A stretch of 64,000 nt of DNA from JACVRW01 sp035650215 (GTDB lineage: Bacteria > Actinomycetota > Thermoleophilia > Solirubrobacterales > Thermoleophilaceae): NCBI GenBank assembly GCA_035650215.1, contig DASRIC010000002.1:124001-188000 (forward strand). The letters run 5' to 3'. Shown in pieces: positions 8,897 through 19,497 of the stretch. Under the pieces are notes generated by a model. The model ran no database searches, was not told the origin of the DNA, and saw nothing but the letters and a program-made list of their open reading frames with translations. Position 1 is the stretch's first letter. Each line of letters opens with the position of its first letter. The position numbers were made by a program, and so were the translations under genes.

Positions 8897-8910
8897 GGCG
8901 ATGCCACCCT

Positions 8911-8923
8911 GGGGCTCACGCCC
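8911..8923. terminator. Small GC hairpin after priA
   Basis: GGGC-TCAC-GCCC stem-loop 15 bp after the priA stop, without a T-run. The same 13-base core recurs at 29219-29231. It could be a weak terminator. Confidence 0.3.
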
Positions 8924-8949
8924 GGCGGTAAGCGCTGGCGCGGCGCCGT

Positions 8950-8955
8950 TAAACT
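8950..8955 (+). promoter_or_regulatory. Predicted -10 box TAAACT for def
   Basis: TAAACT ends 8 bp before the def ATG at 8964, consistent with a leaderless or nearly leaderless transcript. Confidence 0.5.
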
Positions 8956-8963
8956 CCGCCGTC

Positions 8964-9548
8964 ATGGCGGAGACACCGGACGAGATCGAGCGCGACGAGG
9001 ACGAGGCAGCCCCCCTCGACCCCGAGCTCGAGGCGCGGCGCGTTGCCGCGATCTCCTTCATCCGTCGGCTCGGAGATCCCGTCCTGAAGTCGAGCGCCAC
9101 CGCGGTCGACCGCTTCGACGATTCGCTGCGCCTGCAGGTGAGCCGTATGGCGGCGATCATGGGGGACGCCCTCGGCGTGGGGCTCGCGGCACCGCAGCTC
9201 GGCATCTCCCAGCGCCTGCTCGTCTACCGCGTCGGTCCCGACGCGCCCGTGATCGCGCTCGCCAACCCCGAGCTCGAGTGGGCGAGCGACGAGCGGGAGG
9301 CGCTCGACGAGGGCTGCCTCTCGATACCGGGCGTCAGCGTCGACGTTGAGCGTCCGGTCTACGTCCGCGTGCGCGCCCTCGACGAGGAGGGCGAGCTTCG
9401 CACCGTCGAGGCCTCCGGGCTCGAGGCGCGCGTGATCCAGCACGAGATGGACCATCTCGACGGCGTGCTGATCCTCGATCGCACGAGCCGCGACGAGCGC
9501 AAGCGCGCGCTCCGCGAGCTGCGCGACGCCGAGCGCGACGCGGCCTAG
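8964..9548 (+). CDS. def: Peptide deformylase
   Basis: Removes the formyl group from new proteins. The ATG at 8964 follows a -10 box by 8 bp, so the in-frame codons upstream are not used. The protein has 194 residues. All three family motifs are present: GVGLAAPQLG (about 71-80), EGCLS (116-120) with the metal-binding Cys118, and QHEMDHLDG (159-167) with the two metal-binding His and the catalytic Glu. The first 35 residues are strongly acidic and absent from the minimal enzyme. The partner formyltransferase gene fmt is elsewhere in the window (22357), not adjacent. It converges on the malate synthase gene with only 22 bp between the stops. Confidence 0.95.
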   Translation: MAETPDEIERDEDEAAPLDPELEARRVAAISFIRRLGDPVLKSSATAVDRFDDSLRLQVSRMAAIMGDALGVGLAAPQLGISQRLLVYRVGPDAPVIALANPELEWASDEREALDEGCLSIPGVSVDVERPVYVRVRALDEEGELRTVEASGLEARVIQHEMDHLDGVLILDRTSRDERKRALRELRDAERDAA

Positions 9549-9570
9549 CCCTAGCAGGCCTCTCGCCGGC

Positions 9571-11172
9571 TCAGCTCTCGAGCTTCAGCAGCTCGTCGTA
9601 GGCCGGCAGCGTGAGGAACTCGACGAACTCGCGGCCGCTCAGCGCCACCCGCTCGAACAGCTCGCGTGACAGCTTCGGACGGCCCTCGGCCTCGAACCAC
9701 TCGTCGTCGCCGATCTCCTCCCGGATGCGCTCGAGCTCGAGCCCGGCGATCGCGCCCACCAGCTCGGGGGTGATCGCCCGGCCGTCGTCGAGCTCCGTGG
9801 CATAGCGGACCCACTGCCAGACCTGGCTCCGCGAGATCTCCGCCGTCGCGGAGTCCTCCATCAGCCCGTAGATCGCCGCGGCGCCGTTGCCGCGCAGCCA
9901 CGACGAGATGTACTGGATCCCGACGTTCACGTTCGAGCGCAACCCGTCCTCGGTCACCTCGCCGGGCGTCTCGGGGATCGAGAGCAGCTCGTCGGCGCTG
10001 ACCGACACGTCGTCGCGCCGGCGCTCGACCTGGTTCGAGCGCTGCCCGAGCACCTCGTCGAAGGCCTCGGTGGCCACCGGCACCGAATCGGGATGTGCCA
10101 CCCAGGTGCCGTCGAAGCCGTCGCCCGCCTCGCGCTGCTTGTCGGCCCGCACGGCGTCGAAGGCGCGCCGGTTGGCCTCCTCGTCGCTGCGGCTCGGGAT
10201 CACCGCCGACATGCCGCCCATCGCGTGGGCGCCGCGCGCGTGGCAGGTCTTCACGAGCAGCTCCGTGTAGGCGCGCATGAACGGGACCGTCATCGTGACC
10301 TCCGAGCGGTCCGGCAGCACGAAGTCGGGACGCGTGCGGAAGCACTTGATGGCCGAGAAGATGTAGTCCCAGCGCCCGGCGTTCAGCCCTGTCACGTGGT
10401 CGCGCAGCTCGTACAGGATGGCGTCCATGCAGAACGCGGCCGGCAGGGTCTCGATCAGGATGGTCGCCCTGATCGTGCCGCGGTCGAGGCCGAGCGTGTC
10501 CTCGGCGATGGTGAACGCGTCGCGCCAGAGCGCCGCCTCGGCGCTCGACTCGAGCTTCGGGATGTAGAAGAACGGGCCGCGGCCGCGCTCGAGCAGCTCG
10601 GCGGCGTTGCGGTGCACGTACAGGCCGAAGTCCATGAGCGCCCCGGCGGGCTCCTCGCCCTCGATGCGCAGGTGGCGCTCCGGGAGGTGCAGCCCGCGCG
10701 GGCGGACGAGGAGCACGGCGTGGTCCTCGTCGAGCCGGTAGCGCTTGCCCTTCTCCTCGTGCTCCATGCTCCCGCGCACGGCGTCGGCGAGGTTGGCCTG
10801 CCCTTCGATCATGTTCTCCCAGGTGGGCGAGTTGGCGTCCTCGAAGTCGGCCATGAAGGTTCGCGCGCCGGAGTTCAGCGCGTTGATCACCATCTTGCGG
10901 CTGGTGGGCCCGGTGATCTCGACGCGGCGGTCCCGGAGCGCCTCCGGCGCGGGCGGAACGCTGAAGTCGGCCGGCACGTCGACGAGCCGGAGCGTGCCGC
11001 CGGCGTCGAGCTCCGCCTGGCGCTCGTCGCGGGCGCGCAGGAGCCGGCGCCGCGTGTCGTCGAGCTCGTCGTGCAGGCGCGCCACGAGCTCGAGTGCGCC
11101 GCTCGTGAGCACCTGCTCCTGGCGCTCGGTCGCTCGCCCGTGTACCTCGATGGCGTGGTCGGTGGTGCTCAT
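9571..11172 (-). CDS. aceB: Malate synthase A
   Basis: Condenses glyoxylate with acetyl-CoA to malate. The 533 residues match isoform A in length. ITGPTSRKMVINALNSGA and FMADFEDANSPTWENM near residue 95-120 are family signatures, and GRWDYIFSAIKCF, GAHAMGGMSAVIPS and WVAHPDSV follow in the usual order. The start is the ATG at 11172 after a GGGACGAG ribosome site. No isocitrate lyase gene is in the window. The glycolate oxidase genes glcDEF lie about 4 kb away on the same strand, so the glyoxylate may come from glycolate. That link is an inference. Confidence 0.96.
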   Translation of the reverse strand: MSTTDHAIEVHGRATERQEQVLTSGALELVARLHDELDDTRRRLLRARDERQAELDAGGTLRLVDVPADFSVPPAPEALRDRRVEITGPTSRKMVINALNSGARTFMADFEDANSPTWENMIEGQANLADAVRGSMEHEEKGKRYRLDEDHAVLLVRPRGLHLPERHLRIEGEEPAGALMDFGLYVHRNAAELLERGRGPFFYIPKLESSAEAALWRDAFTIAEDTLGLDRGTIRATILIETLPAAFCMDAILYELRDHVTGLNAGRWDYIFSAIKCFRTRPDFVLPDRSEVTMTVPFMRAYTELLVKTCHARGAHAMGGMSAVIPSRSDEEANRRAFDAVRADKQREAGDGFDGTWVAHPDSVPVATEAFDEVLGQRSNQVERRRDDVSVSADELLSIPETPGEVTEDGLRSNVNVGIQYISSWLRGNGAAAIYGLMEDSATAEISRSQVWQWVRYATELDDGRAITPELVGAIAGLELERIREEIGDDEWFEAEGRPKLSRELFERVALSGREFVEFLTLPAYDELLKLES

Positions 11173-11208
11173 GCTCGTCCCATGCCCAGGACCGGCCCGG
11201 GCTATCCG

Positions 11209-12864
<1,656 letters not shown>

Positions 12865-12872
12865 GGCCAGCG

Positions 12873-12878
12873 AGGCTA
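12873..12878 (-). promoter_or_regulatory. Predicted -10 box TAGCCT for ettA
   Basis: TAGCCT on the - strand, 8 bp before the ettA ATG. Confidence 0.5.
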
Positions 12879-12887
12879 GCGACGGCC

Positions 12888-12935
12888 GGATGAACGTCCC
12901 GGACTGGTCGCTATAGGGGGTGGTCAGGGACGTTC
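12888..12935 (+). repeat. 48-bp palindromic dispersed repeat, copy 1
   Basis: Starts GGATGAACGTCCCGGACTGG and ends GGGACGTTC. The outer 9-bp arms GAACGTCCC and GGGACGTTC are perfect inverted repeats, and CTATAG lies near the centre. A second copy in the opposite orientation (46427-46474) matches at 46 of 48 positions. It lies between the ettA promoter and the 3' end of the serine hydrolase gene. Confidence 0.85.
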
Positions 12936-12956
12936 TTCGCGGCGAGCCGCCGCCGC

Positions 12957-13955
12957 CTAGCGGAGCGCCGCCCTCATCACGCGCATCCCGAGCCTGCCGA
13001 CCGGGCGCGTGTCGCTCGCGAGCACGACCACGCCGACGTTCGCGGCGGGCGCCACGCAGGCGAAGCTCCGGAAGCCTCCGGTCCCGCCCTCGTGGAGCAG
13101 GAGCTCGTGTTGGATCCGCCTGCCCGGCGGCGCGATCATCCAGCCCAGCCCCATGTGAAGACGCCAGACACGCGCCCGTGGACGCCTGGTCTCGCGCGCG
13201 GCGAGGGCCAGCGGCGAGGTCGAGCAGTCCGCGTGGAGGCGCAGGAACCCGAGCACGTCCGTGGCGGTCGAGCGCAGCCCGCCCGCCCCTGCCAGCGCGG
13301 CGAGGTGCCAGTGGGCGGTCGGACGGCCGCGGCGCTTGTGCCCCGTCGCGAGCCGGCCGCCGTCGACGTCCGTGCCCGTGTGACGCAGGCCGAGCGGCCG
13401 GCAGATCCTCTCCTGCACGAGCTCGTCGTAGCTCATGCCGGCGCGGCGGGCGAGCAGATGGCCGAGCAGTCCGACGCCGTAGTTCGAGTAGCGGAAGCGC
13501 GCCTCCGGCGGGCGGCGCGGACGGGTGCGCGGGATCGCCGCCTCGAGGGTGGCGGAGTCGAGGTGGGCATAGGGGTCGGCGCGGCGCGTGGTGAGCCCCG
13601 GCAGCAGCATGCCGCGCGCGAGCCCCGGAAGCCCGGAGCGGTGCGAGGAGAGGTCCGCGAGCGTGATCTCGCGCCCCCGGGACGGCATCTCGACTCCCGG
13701 CGGCAGATGGCGCGAGACCGGGTCGTCGATCCCCACGAGTCCCTCGCGGGCCATGTCCGCGAGCAGGGTGGCCGTGAAGACCTTGGTCACGGAGCCGATC
13801 TCGAAGACCGAGCCCGCCCCGGCGGGCAGCTCGCCCCGGTGCCAGAGCCCGGCCTCGGGCTGGCCGGCGCGCCAGATGCCCACTACGAGCCCGGCGTGCG
13901 GCGCCCGAACACGCGCGAGCGTCTGCGCGACCGGTCGAAGGCGCGGCGCGGGCAA
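12957..13955 (-). CDS. Serine hydrolase, class C beta-lactamase / DD-peptidase fold
   Basis: A 332-residue serine hydrolase of the beta-lactamase-related family (Pfam Beta-lactamase). The three active-site motifs are visible: SVTK (55-58) with the nucleophilic Ser55 and Lys58, YSN (156-158), and HEGG (288-291) in place of the usual HTG/KTG. No signal peptide is evident from the TTG start at 13955, so it may act in the cytoplasm. The substrate could be a peptide, ester or lactone. It follows glcF by 7 bp and is probably the last gene of the lctP-glcDEF transcript, though a role in hydroxyacid use is not shown. Antibiotic resistance is not implied by the family. Confidence 0.82.
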   Translation of the reverse strand: MPAPRLRPVAQTLARVRAPHAGLVVGIWRAGQPEAGLWHRGELPAGAGSVFEIGSVTKVFTATLLADMAREGLVGIDDPVSRHLPPGVEMPSRGREITLADLSSHRSGLPGLARGMLLPGLTTRRADPYAHLDSATLEAAIPRTRPRRPPEARFRYSNYGVGLLGHLLARRAGMSYDELVQERICRPLGLRHTGTDVDGGRLATGHKRRGRPTAHWHLAALAGAGGLRSTATDVLGFLRLHADCSTSPLALAARETRRPRARVWRLHMGLGWMIAPPGRRIQHELLLHEGGTGGFRSFACVAPAANVGVVVLASDTRPVGRLGMRVMRAALR

Positions 13956-13962
13956 CGGTGCG

Positions 13963-15231
13963 CTAGCTCGCGATGGAGCGCGCCAGCAGCTCCATCGGGT
14001 GGAACACCGGCAGCGCCCGGCCGAGGCGGTCGCTGTGCGCGGTGATCTGGAGCGCGCAGCCCGGGTTTGCGGCCGTGACCGCCTCGGCGCCGGTGTCCAG
14101 CAGGTTGCGCGCCTTGCGCTCGCCCAGCTCCGCGGCCGGCACGGGCTGGGTCAGGTTGTACACGCCCGCCGAGCCGCAGCACAGCTCCCACTCGGCCGGC
14201 TCGAGCAGCTCGAGGCCGGGGATCGCGCGGAGCAGCTCGCGCGGCTGGGCGCGCACGCCCTGCGCGTGAGCGAGGTGACAGGCGTCGTGGTAGGCCACGC
14301 GCAGCGGCACGGCGCGCCGCTCCACCCGCGGCTCTGCGCCGGCGAGGAACTCCGTGGCGTCCCGCACGCTCGCCGAGAAGCGCTCGGCGCGCTCGGCCCA
14401 GTCCGGATCGTCGCGCAGCACGTGCCCGTAGTCCTTCATCGCCGATCCGCAGCCGGCGGCGTTCACGATCACGGCGTCGTGGCCCTCGAGCGCCTCGATC
14501 GTCGCCTTGGCGAGCGCCCGCGCCTCCCCGTCGGCGCCCGCGTGGAGCGGCAGCGCGCCGCAGCAGCGCGGGAGGGTGGGCACGTGGACCTCGAAGCCCT
14601 CGGCGGCGAGCACGCGGGCGGTGGCCTCGTTGACGTGCGAGAAGAAGACCCGCTGCACGCAGCCCTGAAGCAGCGCCACGCTGCCGCGGCGCTCGCCCTG
14701 GGCCTCGAAGCGCCGCGGCAGCCGCGCGACGGAGCGGCGCAGCGGCGCGTCGGGCGTCATCGACGTGATCGCCGCGAGGCGCGGGAACGCGCGCCGCACG
14801 CGCGGCCGGCGGGCAATCCGGTCGAGCCCGAGCCGGCGCACGGCGGCCGCGCCGGGGGCGAGCGCGCGCAGCCGCCCGGGGTGGGTGAACAGCTCGAACA
14901 CGAGGCGCCGGTGCGCGCGCTCGGCCAGCGGCCGCTCGAAGTTGCGCTCGACCTGCGCGCGGGCGTCCTCGATCAGCTTGTCGTACTGGACCCCGGACGG
15001 GCAGGCGGTCACGCACGCCATGCAGCCGAGGCAGCGGTCGAGATGCTCCACGAGCGGCGCCGAGAGCTCCGCCTCGTGTCCCTGCTTCATCAGGACGATG
15101 CGCCCGCGGGGCGAGTCCATCTCCTCGCCCCAGAGCGTGTAGGTCGGGCAGGTGGGCAGGCAGAAGCCGCAGTGCACGCAGTCGTCGATCAGCTCGAGCT
15201 GTGGCGCGCGGGTGTCGTCGTAGCCGCTCAC
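13963..15231 (-). CDS. glcF: Glycolate oxidase iron-sulfur subunit
   Basis: Electron-transfer subunit of the GlcDEF glycolate dehydrogenase. The 422 residues begin at the GTG overlapping the glcE stop. Two 4Fe-4S clusters are predicted: CVHCGFCLPTCP (Cys18, 21, 24, 28) and CLGCMACVTACPSG (Cys67, 70, 73, 77). Two cysteine-rich CCG domains follow, with RCCGALPLHAG and CCGSAGVYNLTQP. Upstream in-frame codons lie over glcE and are not part of the gene. It is placed third in lctP-glcD-glcE-glcF. Confidence 0.94.
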   Translation of the reverse strand: MSGYDDTRAPQLELIDDCVHCGFCLPTCPTYTLWGEEMDSPRGRIVLMKQGHEAELSAPLVEHLDRCLGCMACVTACPSGVQYDKLIEDARAQVERNFERPLAERAHRRLVFELFTHPGRLRALAPGAAAVRRLGLDRIARRPRVRRAFPRLAAITSMTPDAPLRRSVARLPRRFEAQGERRGSVALLQGCVQRVFFSHVNEATARVLAAEGFEVHVPTLPRCCGALPLHAGADGEARALAKATIEALEGHDAVIVNAAGCGSAMKDYGHVLRDDPDWAERAERFSASVRDATEFLAGAEPRVERRAVPLRVAYHDACHLAHAQGVRAQPRELLRAIPGLELLEPAEWELCCGSAGVYNLTQPVPAAELGERKARNLLDTGAEAVTAANPGCALQITAHSDRLGRALPVFHPMELLARSIAS

Positions 15232-16349
15232 AGGAGGCTCCCGAACGCGCCGGCGTTGCAGATGCCCGCAGGGTCGAAGCCACGTTTCACGCGTCGCATC
15301 AGCTCGACGGCGCCGGGGTCGAGCGGGCTCCAGGCCTCGGTGTCGCCGCCCGCGGGCCGGTCGAGGACCACGCAGGGCGACGGCGCTAGCGCGCTGCGCA
15401 GCGAGTCGACGGTCTCGGGCGCGGGCTCCTCGATCGCGATCCACCAGAGGCCGAGCGCCGCCCTGCCCACGAGCGAGCCGCCGGCGGCGTCCACGGCGCG
15501 CAGCGCGGCCGGCACGCGCGTCGGCAGGCCGGAGACCTTGATCGTCAGCGGACCGCGCTGGTCGGCCCGCTGGGCGTCCCAGATCTCCCGGTCGTCCTCC
15601 GCCACCTCGGCGTCGAGGCCGGCGTCCGCGAGCACGGCGCGCGCGGCCTCCGCCTGCGGAACGGGCCGCGTGCCGGCGAAGCGCACGAGCACGGCCCCGC
15701 GGCCGCCCGACCAGCGCACGTCGAGCCCGTGGTGCTCGAGCTGCGCGCGGCCGGCGGCGATCGCCCCGCGCCCAAGCTCGTCCGGATCGGAGCTCGACCC
15801 CACGGTCGTGGCGGTCATCGGGGGGAGCGGATGCAGGCGGACGGCCACCTCGAGAATCGCCCCGAGCGAGCCGAAGGAGCCGACGAACAACTTGGCGAGG
15901 TCGTAGCCCGCCACGTTCTTGATCACCTTGCCGCCGCTCCTCGCCACGCTGCCGTCGGAGAGCGCGACTCGCATGCCCACCACGAGGTCGCGCACGCCGC
16001 CGTAGCGGCTCCGAAGCGGGCCCGAGTCGCCGCTGGCCACAAGGCCGCCGATCGTGGCGCTGTCGCCCGGGGGGTCGATCGCGAGCATCTGACCGGCCTC
16101 GGCGAACTCGGCCTGCGCGTCCCGCAGCGACACCCCGGCCTCGAGAACGGCGGTGAGGTCCCCGGCGTTGTGCTCCACGACCCGCGCGAGCCCGAGCGTC
16201 GAGAGCTCGATCGCGTCCTCCGGGGGCGGCCCCGCCCAACCCGCCTTGGTGCCCGCCCCGGTGAAGCGCACCGGGGTGCCCGCCTCCGCCGCTGCCGCCA
16301 GGGCTTCGGCGAACGCCTCGCGCGTGGCCGGCCGCTCGGCCGTGCGCAT
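15228..16349 (-). CDS. glcE: Glycolate oxidase FAD-binding subunit
   Basis: The second, shorter FAD-type subunit of the glycolate oxidase complex, 373 residues. It carries a single FAD-binding type 4 domain: TPVRFTGAGTKAGWAG near 25-40, LAIDPPGDSATIGGLVASGDSGP near 89-111, and GGKVIKNVAGYDLAKL near 139-154. The C-terminal RVKRGFDPAGICNAG is also typical. The ATG overlaps the last base of the glcD stop (TGATG), and the stop overlaps the GTG of glcF. All three subunits are therefore translationally coupled and likely made in equal amounts. Confidence 0.93.
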   Translation of the reverse strand: MRTAERPATREAFAEALAAAAEAGTPVRFTGAGTKAGWAGPPPEDAIELSTLGLARVVEHNAGDLTAVLEAGVSLRDAQAEFAEAGQMLAIDPPGDSATIGGLVASGDSGPLRSRYGGVRDLVVGMRVALSDGSVARSGGKVIKNVAGYDLAKLFVGSFGSLGAILEVAVRLHPLPPMTATTVGSSSDPDELGRGAIAAGRAQLEHHGLDVRWSGGRGAVLVRFAGTRPVPQAEAARAVLADAGLDAEVAEDDREIWDAQRADQRGPLTIKVSGLPTRVPAALRAVDAAGGSLVGRAALGLWWIAIEEPAPETVDSLRSALAPSPCVVLDRPAGGDTEAWSPLDPGAVELMRRVKRGFDPAGICNAGAFGSLL

Positions 16350-17821
16350 CAGAAGCGCTCCGCCACGCCCGCCTGCTCAAGCGGGTGGCGGCGGTAGGGA
16401 CCGGGAACCTCGCCGCAGAGCCGGGGCGTGGGCATCACCTTGCCCGGGTTGGCGCGCTGCTCGGGATCGAACGCGCAGCGCAGCCGCTGGAACGCGGACA
16501 GGTCCGGCTCGTCGAACATGGACGGCATGTAGCGCTTCTTGTCGACGCCCACGCCGTGCTCGCCGGTGATCGAGCCGCCGGCGTCAACGCACACCTGCAC
16601 GATCTGCCCGGCCAGCTCCTCGGCGCGCTCGGCCTCGCCCGGCCGGCCGCCGTCGTAGCAGACGAGCGGGTGGAGGTTGCCGTCCCCGGCGTGGAACACG
16701 TTGGCCACTTGGAGCTCGTGCTCGCCGGCCAGCTCCTCGATCCGGCCGAGCACCTCGGCCAGCCGCGTGCGGGGAATCACGCTGTCCTGCACGTAGTAGT
16801 TCGGCGCGATCCGTCCCATGGCCGCGAACGCCGCCTTGCGGGCGCGCCAGATCAGCTCGCGTTCGGCGTCGTCCTTCGCCACCCGTACGGAGTCGGCCCC
16901 GGCGCCCTCGCAGATCTCGACCACCTGCTCGAAGCGAGCGGCGCACTCGGCCTCCGAGCCGTCCAGCTCCACCACGAGCGCGGCGCCCGCGTCGGTGGGG
17001 TAGCCGGCGTTCGTGGACCCCTCCGCCGCACGGATCGAGAGGTTGTCCATCATCTCGATCGCACCGGGCACGATCCCGCCCGACACGATCTCGGACACCA
17101 CCTCGCCGGCCTGAACGGTCGACCCGAAGAACGCCACGAGCGTGCGCACCGACTCGGGCTTCGGCACCACGCGTAGCCAGATGCCGGTCGCGATCCCGAG
17201 CGTGCCCTCGGAGCCCACGAAGGCGCCGATCAGGTCGAGCCCCGGGTGGTCCAGCTCGGGTCCACCGAGGGTAACCTGGCTGCCGTCGGCCAGCACCAGC
17301 TCGAGCCCGGTCACGTAGTTGGTGGTGAAGCCGTACTTGAAGCAGTGCGCGCCGCCGGAGTTCTCGGCCACGTTGCCGCCGATCGTGCACACGATCTGGC
17401 TGGAGGGGTCGGGCGGGTAGAAGTGGGTGGGGCCGACCGCCTGCGAGACGGCGATGTTGGTCACCCCGGGCTCCACGAGCACGCGGCCGTTGTCGAGGTC
17501 GATCTCCCGAATGCTGCGCATGCGCGTAAGGGCGATCAGCACGCCGTCCTCCACCGGCAGGGCGCCGCCGGAGAGCCCCGAGCCGGCCCCGCGCGCGACC
17601 CAGGGCGTGCCCGTGTCGTGACAGGCGCGCACCACCCCGGCCGTCTCCGCCGCGTTCGCGGGCAGCACCACCATGCCGGGGGTCACCGCGTACTGGAGCA
17701 GGCCATCCGACTCGTAGGTGGCGAGCTGCTGCTCGTGAGTGATCACGTGCTCGGCGCCCACGACGCCGCGGAAGCGCTCCGCCAGGGGGCCGAGGTCCCG
17801 AGCCGGAGCGCCCTCGGTCAC
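16349..17821 (-). CDS. glcD: Glycolate oxidase catalytic FAD subunit
   Basis: Oxidises glycolate (or D-lactate) to glyoxylate (or pyruvate). The 490-residue protein has an FAD-binding type 4 domain, with VLPANAAETAGVVRACHDTG and WVARGAGSGLSGGALP near 70-105 and IVCTIGGNVAENSGGAHCFKY near 160. The C-terminal FAD-oxidase domain includes VFHAGDGNLHPLV and GGSITGEHGVG. The start is taken as GTG 17821, overlapping the stop of lctP in GTGA style; 18 more in-frame upstream codons lie inside lctP. Family members include glycolate oxidase GlcD and D-lactate dehydrogenase. The glcE and glcF partners favour GlcD. Confidence 0.94.
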   Translation of the reverse strand: MTEGAPARDLGPLAERFRGVVGAEHVITHEQQLATYESDGLLQYAVTPGMVVLPANAAETAGVVRACHDTGTPWVARGAGSGLSGGALPVEDGVLIALTRMRSIREIDLDNGRVLVEPGVTNIAVSQAVGPTHFYPPDPSSQIVCTIGGNVAENSGGAHCFKYGFTTNYVTGLELVLADGSQVTLGGPELDHPGLDLIGAFVGSEGTLGIATGIWLRVVPKPESVRTLVAFFGSTVQAGEVVSEIVSGGIVPGAIEMMDNLSIRAAEGSTNAGYPTDAGAALVVELDGSEAECAARFEQVVEICEGAGADSVRVAKDDAERELIWRARKAAFAAMGRIAPNYYVQDSVIPRTRLAEVLGRIEELAGEHELQVANVFHAGDGNLHPLVCYDGGRPGEAERAEELAGQIVQVCVDAGGSITGEHGVGVDKKRYMPSMFDEPDLSAFQRLRCAFDPEQRANPGKVMPTPRLCGEVPGPYRRHPLEQAGVAERF

Positions 17822-19497
17822 TTCACGACCATCCAGTCGAAGAGCGCCGTCGATTGCAGGTACACGAGCACGCACATGGCCAGGATCAGCACAAGGCTCC
17901 AGCCGAGCACCTTACGGAAGAGGTCGCCCTCGCGGCCCGCGAGGCCGACCGCGGCCGCGCCGATCGCGAGGTTCTGTGGCGAGATCATCTTCCCGAGCAC
18001 GCCGCCGGAGCTGTTGGCCGCGGCCAGCAGCGTCTCGGACAGTCCCGCGTCCTTGGCCGCGGTGACCTGGAGTGCGCCGAAGAGCGCGTTCGACGAGGTG
18101 TCCGAGCCCGTGACCGCCACGCCGAGCCAGCCGATCAGGGCGGAGAAGAAGGCGAACGCGCTGCCGGCGCCCGCGGCCCAGAGGCCGAGCGTGATCGTCT
18201 GCCCGGACTGGTTCATCACGTAGGCGAGCGCGAGCACGGCCGCAACCGTCACGATCGCCCACTTGAGCTGGTCGATCGTGCGCCCCGCCACGCGCAGCGC
18301 GCGCCCGGGCGAGAGCCCGAGCACGAACATCGTGACCACGCCCGAGATCAGCATGAGCGTGCCGGCGGCCGGCAGCCAGTTGAAATTGTAGGTCAGGCTC
18401 GTGAGCGCCTCCCCGTCGGGACTGCGCACGTCGAGCCCCGGCCACTCGAAGGTGGTCGTCCACGGCGACTCGGCCAGCGCGTCCTTGACCGCCGTGATCT
18501 GGGCGATCGAGAAGACGGCGATGATGATCAGATAGGGCGCGTACGCCTTGACCACGTCGCTGGCCGGGTCCTTGCGCGTGTCGTCGCGCCGCACGATCTC
18601 CTCTTCCATCGAGGAGTCGTGCACCGAGCCGCCGGCCACCGCGGGCCTGGAGAAGCGCCCGTCGGCCTCGGCCACGAGCGGCTCGCCGGGCGACCACACG
18701 CGCAGGAAGCCGACGATGCAGGCCGTCGACGCGAGCGACGCCACGATGTCCGTGAGCTCGACCGAGATGTAGTTCGAGCAGGCGAACTGGGCGAGCGCGA
18801 ACGAGAAGCCGCCCACCACCGCCACCGGCCACACCTGGCGGATGCCGCGCTTGCCGTCGACCATCCCGATCAGGATCAGCGGGACCACGAGGGCGAGGAA
18901 GGGGGTCTGGCGGCCGACCATCGAGCCGAGGTCGCCCTTGTCGAGCTCGGTGACCTCGGAGAGCGTGATGATCGGGGTCGCGATGGCGCCGAAGGCCACC
19001 GGCGCGGTGTTCGCGACCAGCGCGAGCGAGGCCGCCTTGATCGGCTTGAAGCCGAGCGCGATCAGCATCACCGCGCTGATCGCCACCGGCGTACCGAAGC
19101 CCGCGAGCGCCTCCATCAGCGCGCCGAAGCAGAAGGCCACGATCACTGCCTGCACGCGCTGGTCCTCCGAGATCGCCCCGAACGACCTGCGCAGGACGGC
19201 GAAATGCCCCGTCTCGACGGTCATGTTGTAAACCCAGATCGCCGTGACGACGATCCACATGATCGGGAACAGCCCGAAGGTCGCGCCCTCGCTCGCAGAC
19301 AGCGCGGTCTGGCCGACCGGCATGCCGTAGACGGCGAGCGCCACGAGCATCGCCACGCCGAGGGAGATCAGCGCGGCCCACTGGGCCTTCATCTTCAGCC
19401 CGCCGAGCAGGATGAAGAGCGTGACCAGGGGCAGCACCGCGAAGATCGAGCTCAGTCCCAGCGAGTCCGAGATCGGATAGAAGTCCTGGGTGTACAC
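17818..19497 (-). CDS. lctP: Lactate/glycolate permease, LctP family
   Basis: A 559-residue polytopic membrane permease (12-14 hydrophobic segments) of the lactate permease family, which includes LldP and the glycolate carrier GlcA. Typical stretches are FGALMEALAGFGTPVAIS near 155-172, LVANTAPVAFGAIATPI near 192, and GSDTSSNALFGALQVTAA near 470. The start is GTG 19497 with a GGGAGG site 6-8 bp upstream. It is the first gene of the lctP-glcDEF operon, so the imported acid is likely glycolate and/or lactate. The gene diverges from lutA across 66 bp. Confidence 0.94.
   Translation of the reverse strand: MYTQDFYPISDSLGLSSIFAVLPLVTLFILLGGLKMKAQWAALISLGVAMLVALAVYGMPVGQTALSASEGATFGLFPIMWIVVTAIWVYNMTVETGHFAVLRRSFGAISEDQRVQAVIVAFCFGALMEALAGFGTPVAISAVMLIALGFKPIKAASLALVANTAPVAFGAIATPIITLSEVTELDKGDLGSMVGRQTPFLALVVPLILIGMVDGKRGIRQVWPVAVVGGFSFALAQFACSNYISVELTDIVASLASTACIVGFLRVWSPGEPLVAEADGRFSRPAVAGGSVHDSSMEEEIVRRDDTRKDPASDVVKAYAPYLIIIAVFSIAQITAVKDALAESPWTTTFEWPGLDVRSPDGEALTSLTYNFNWLPAAGTLMLISGVVTMFVLGLSPGRALRVAGRTIDQLKWAIVTVAAVLALAYVMNQSGQTITLGLWAAGAGSAFAFFSALIGWLGVAVTGSDTSSNALFGALQVTAAKDAGLSETLLAAANSSGGVLGKMISPQNLAIGAAAVGLAGREGDLFRKVLGWSLVLILAMCVLVYLQSTALFDWMVVK

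Noticed and set aside
6137..9205. A 1022-codon - strand frame opposite priA and def
   Set aside because: Same cause. Only its 3' part contains real sequence, the cyclase remnant pieces, which are listed as a pseudogene.
12888..12935. CRISPR repeat unit
   Set aside because: The element occurs singly at each site with no spacers or cas genes.
12957..13955. Antibiotic-resistance beta-lactamase
   Set aside because: SxxK, YxN and HEGG motifs show only the serine-hydrolase fold; no signal peptide, and it sits in a glycolate/lactate operon.
13588..15906. A 772-codon + strand frame opposite glcF and glcE
   Set aside because: No motif; the coupled glcDEF genes on the other strand are convincing.
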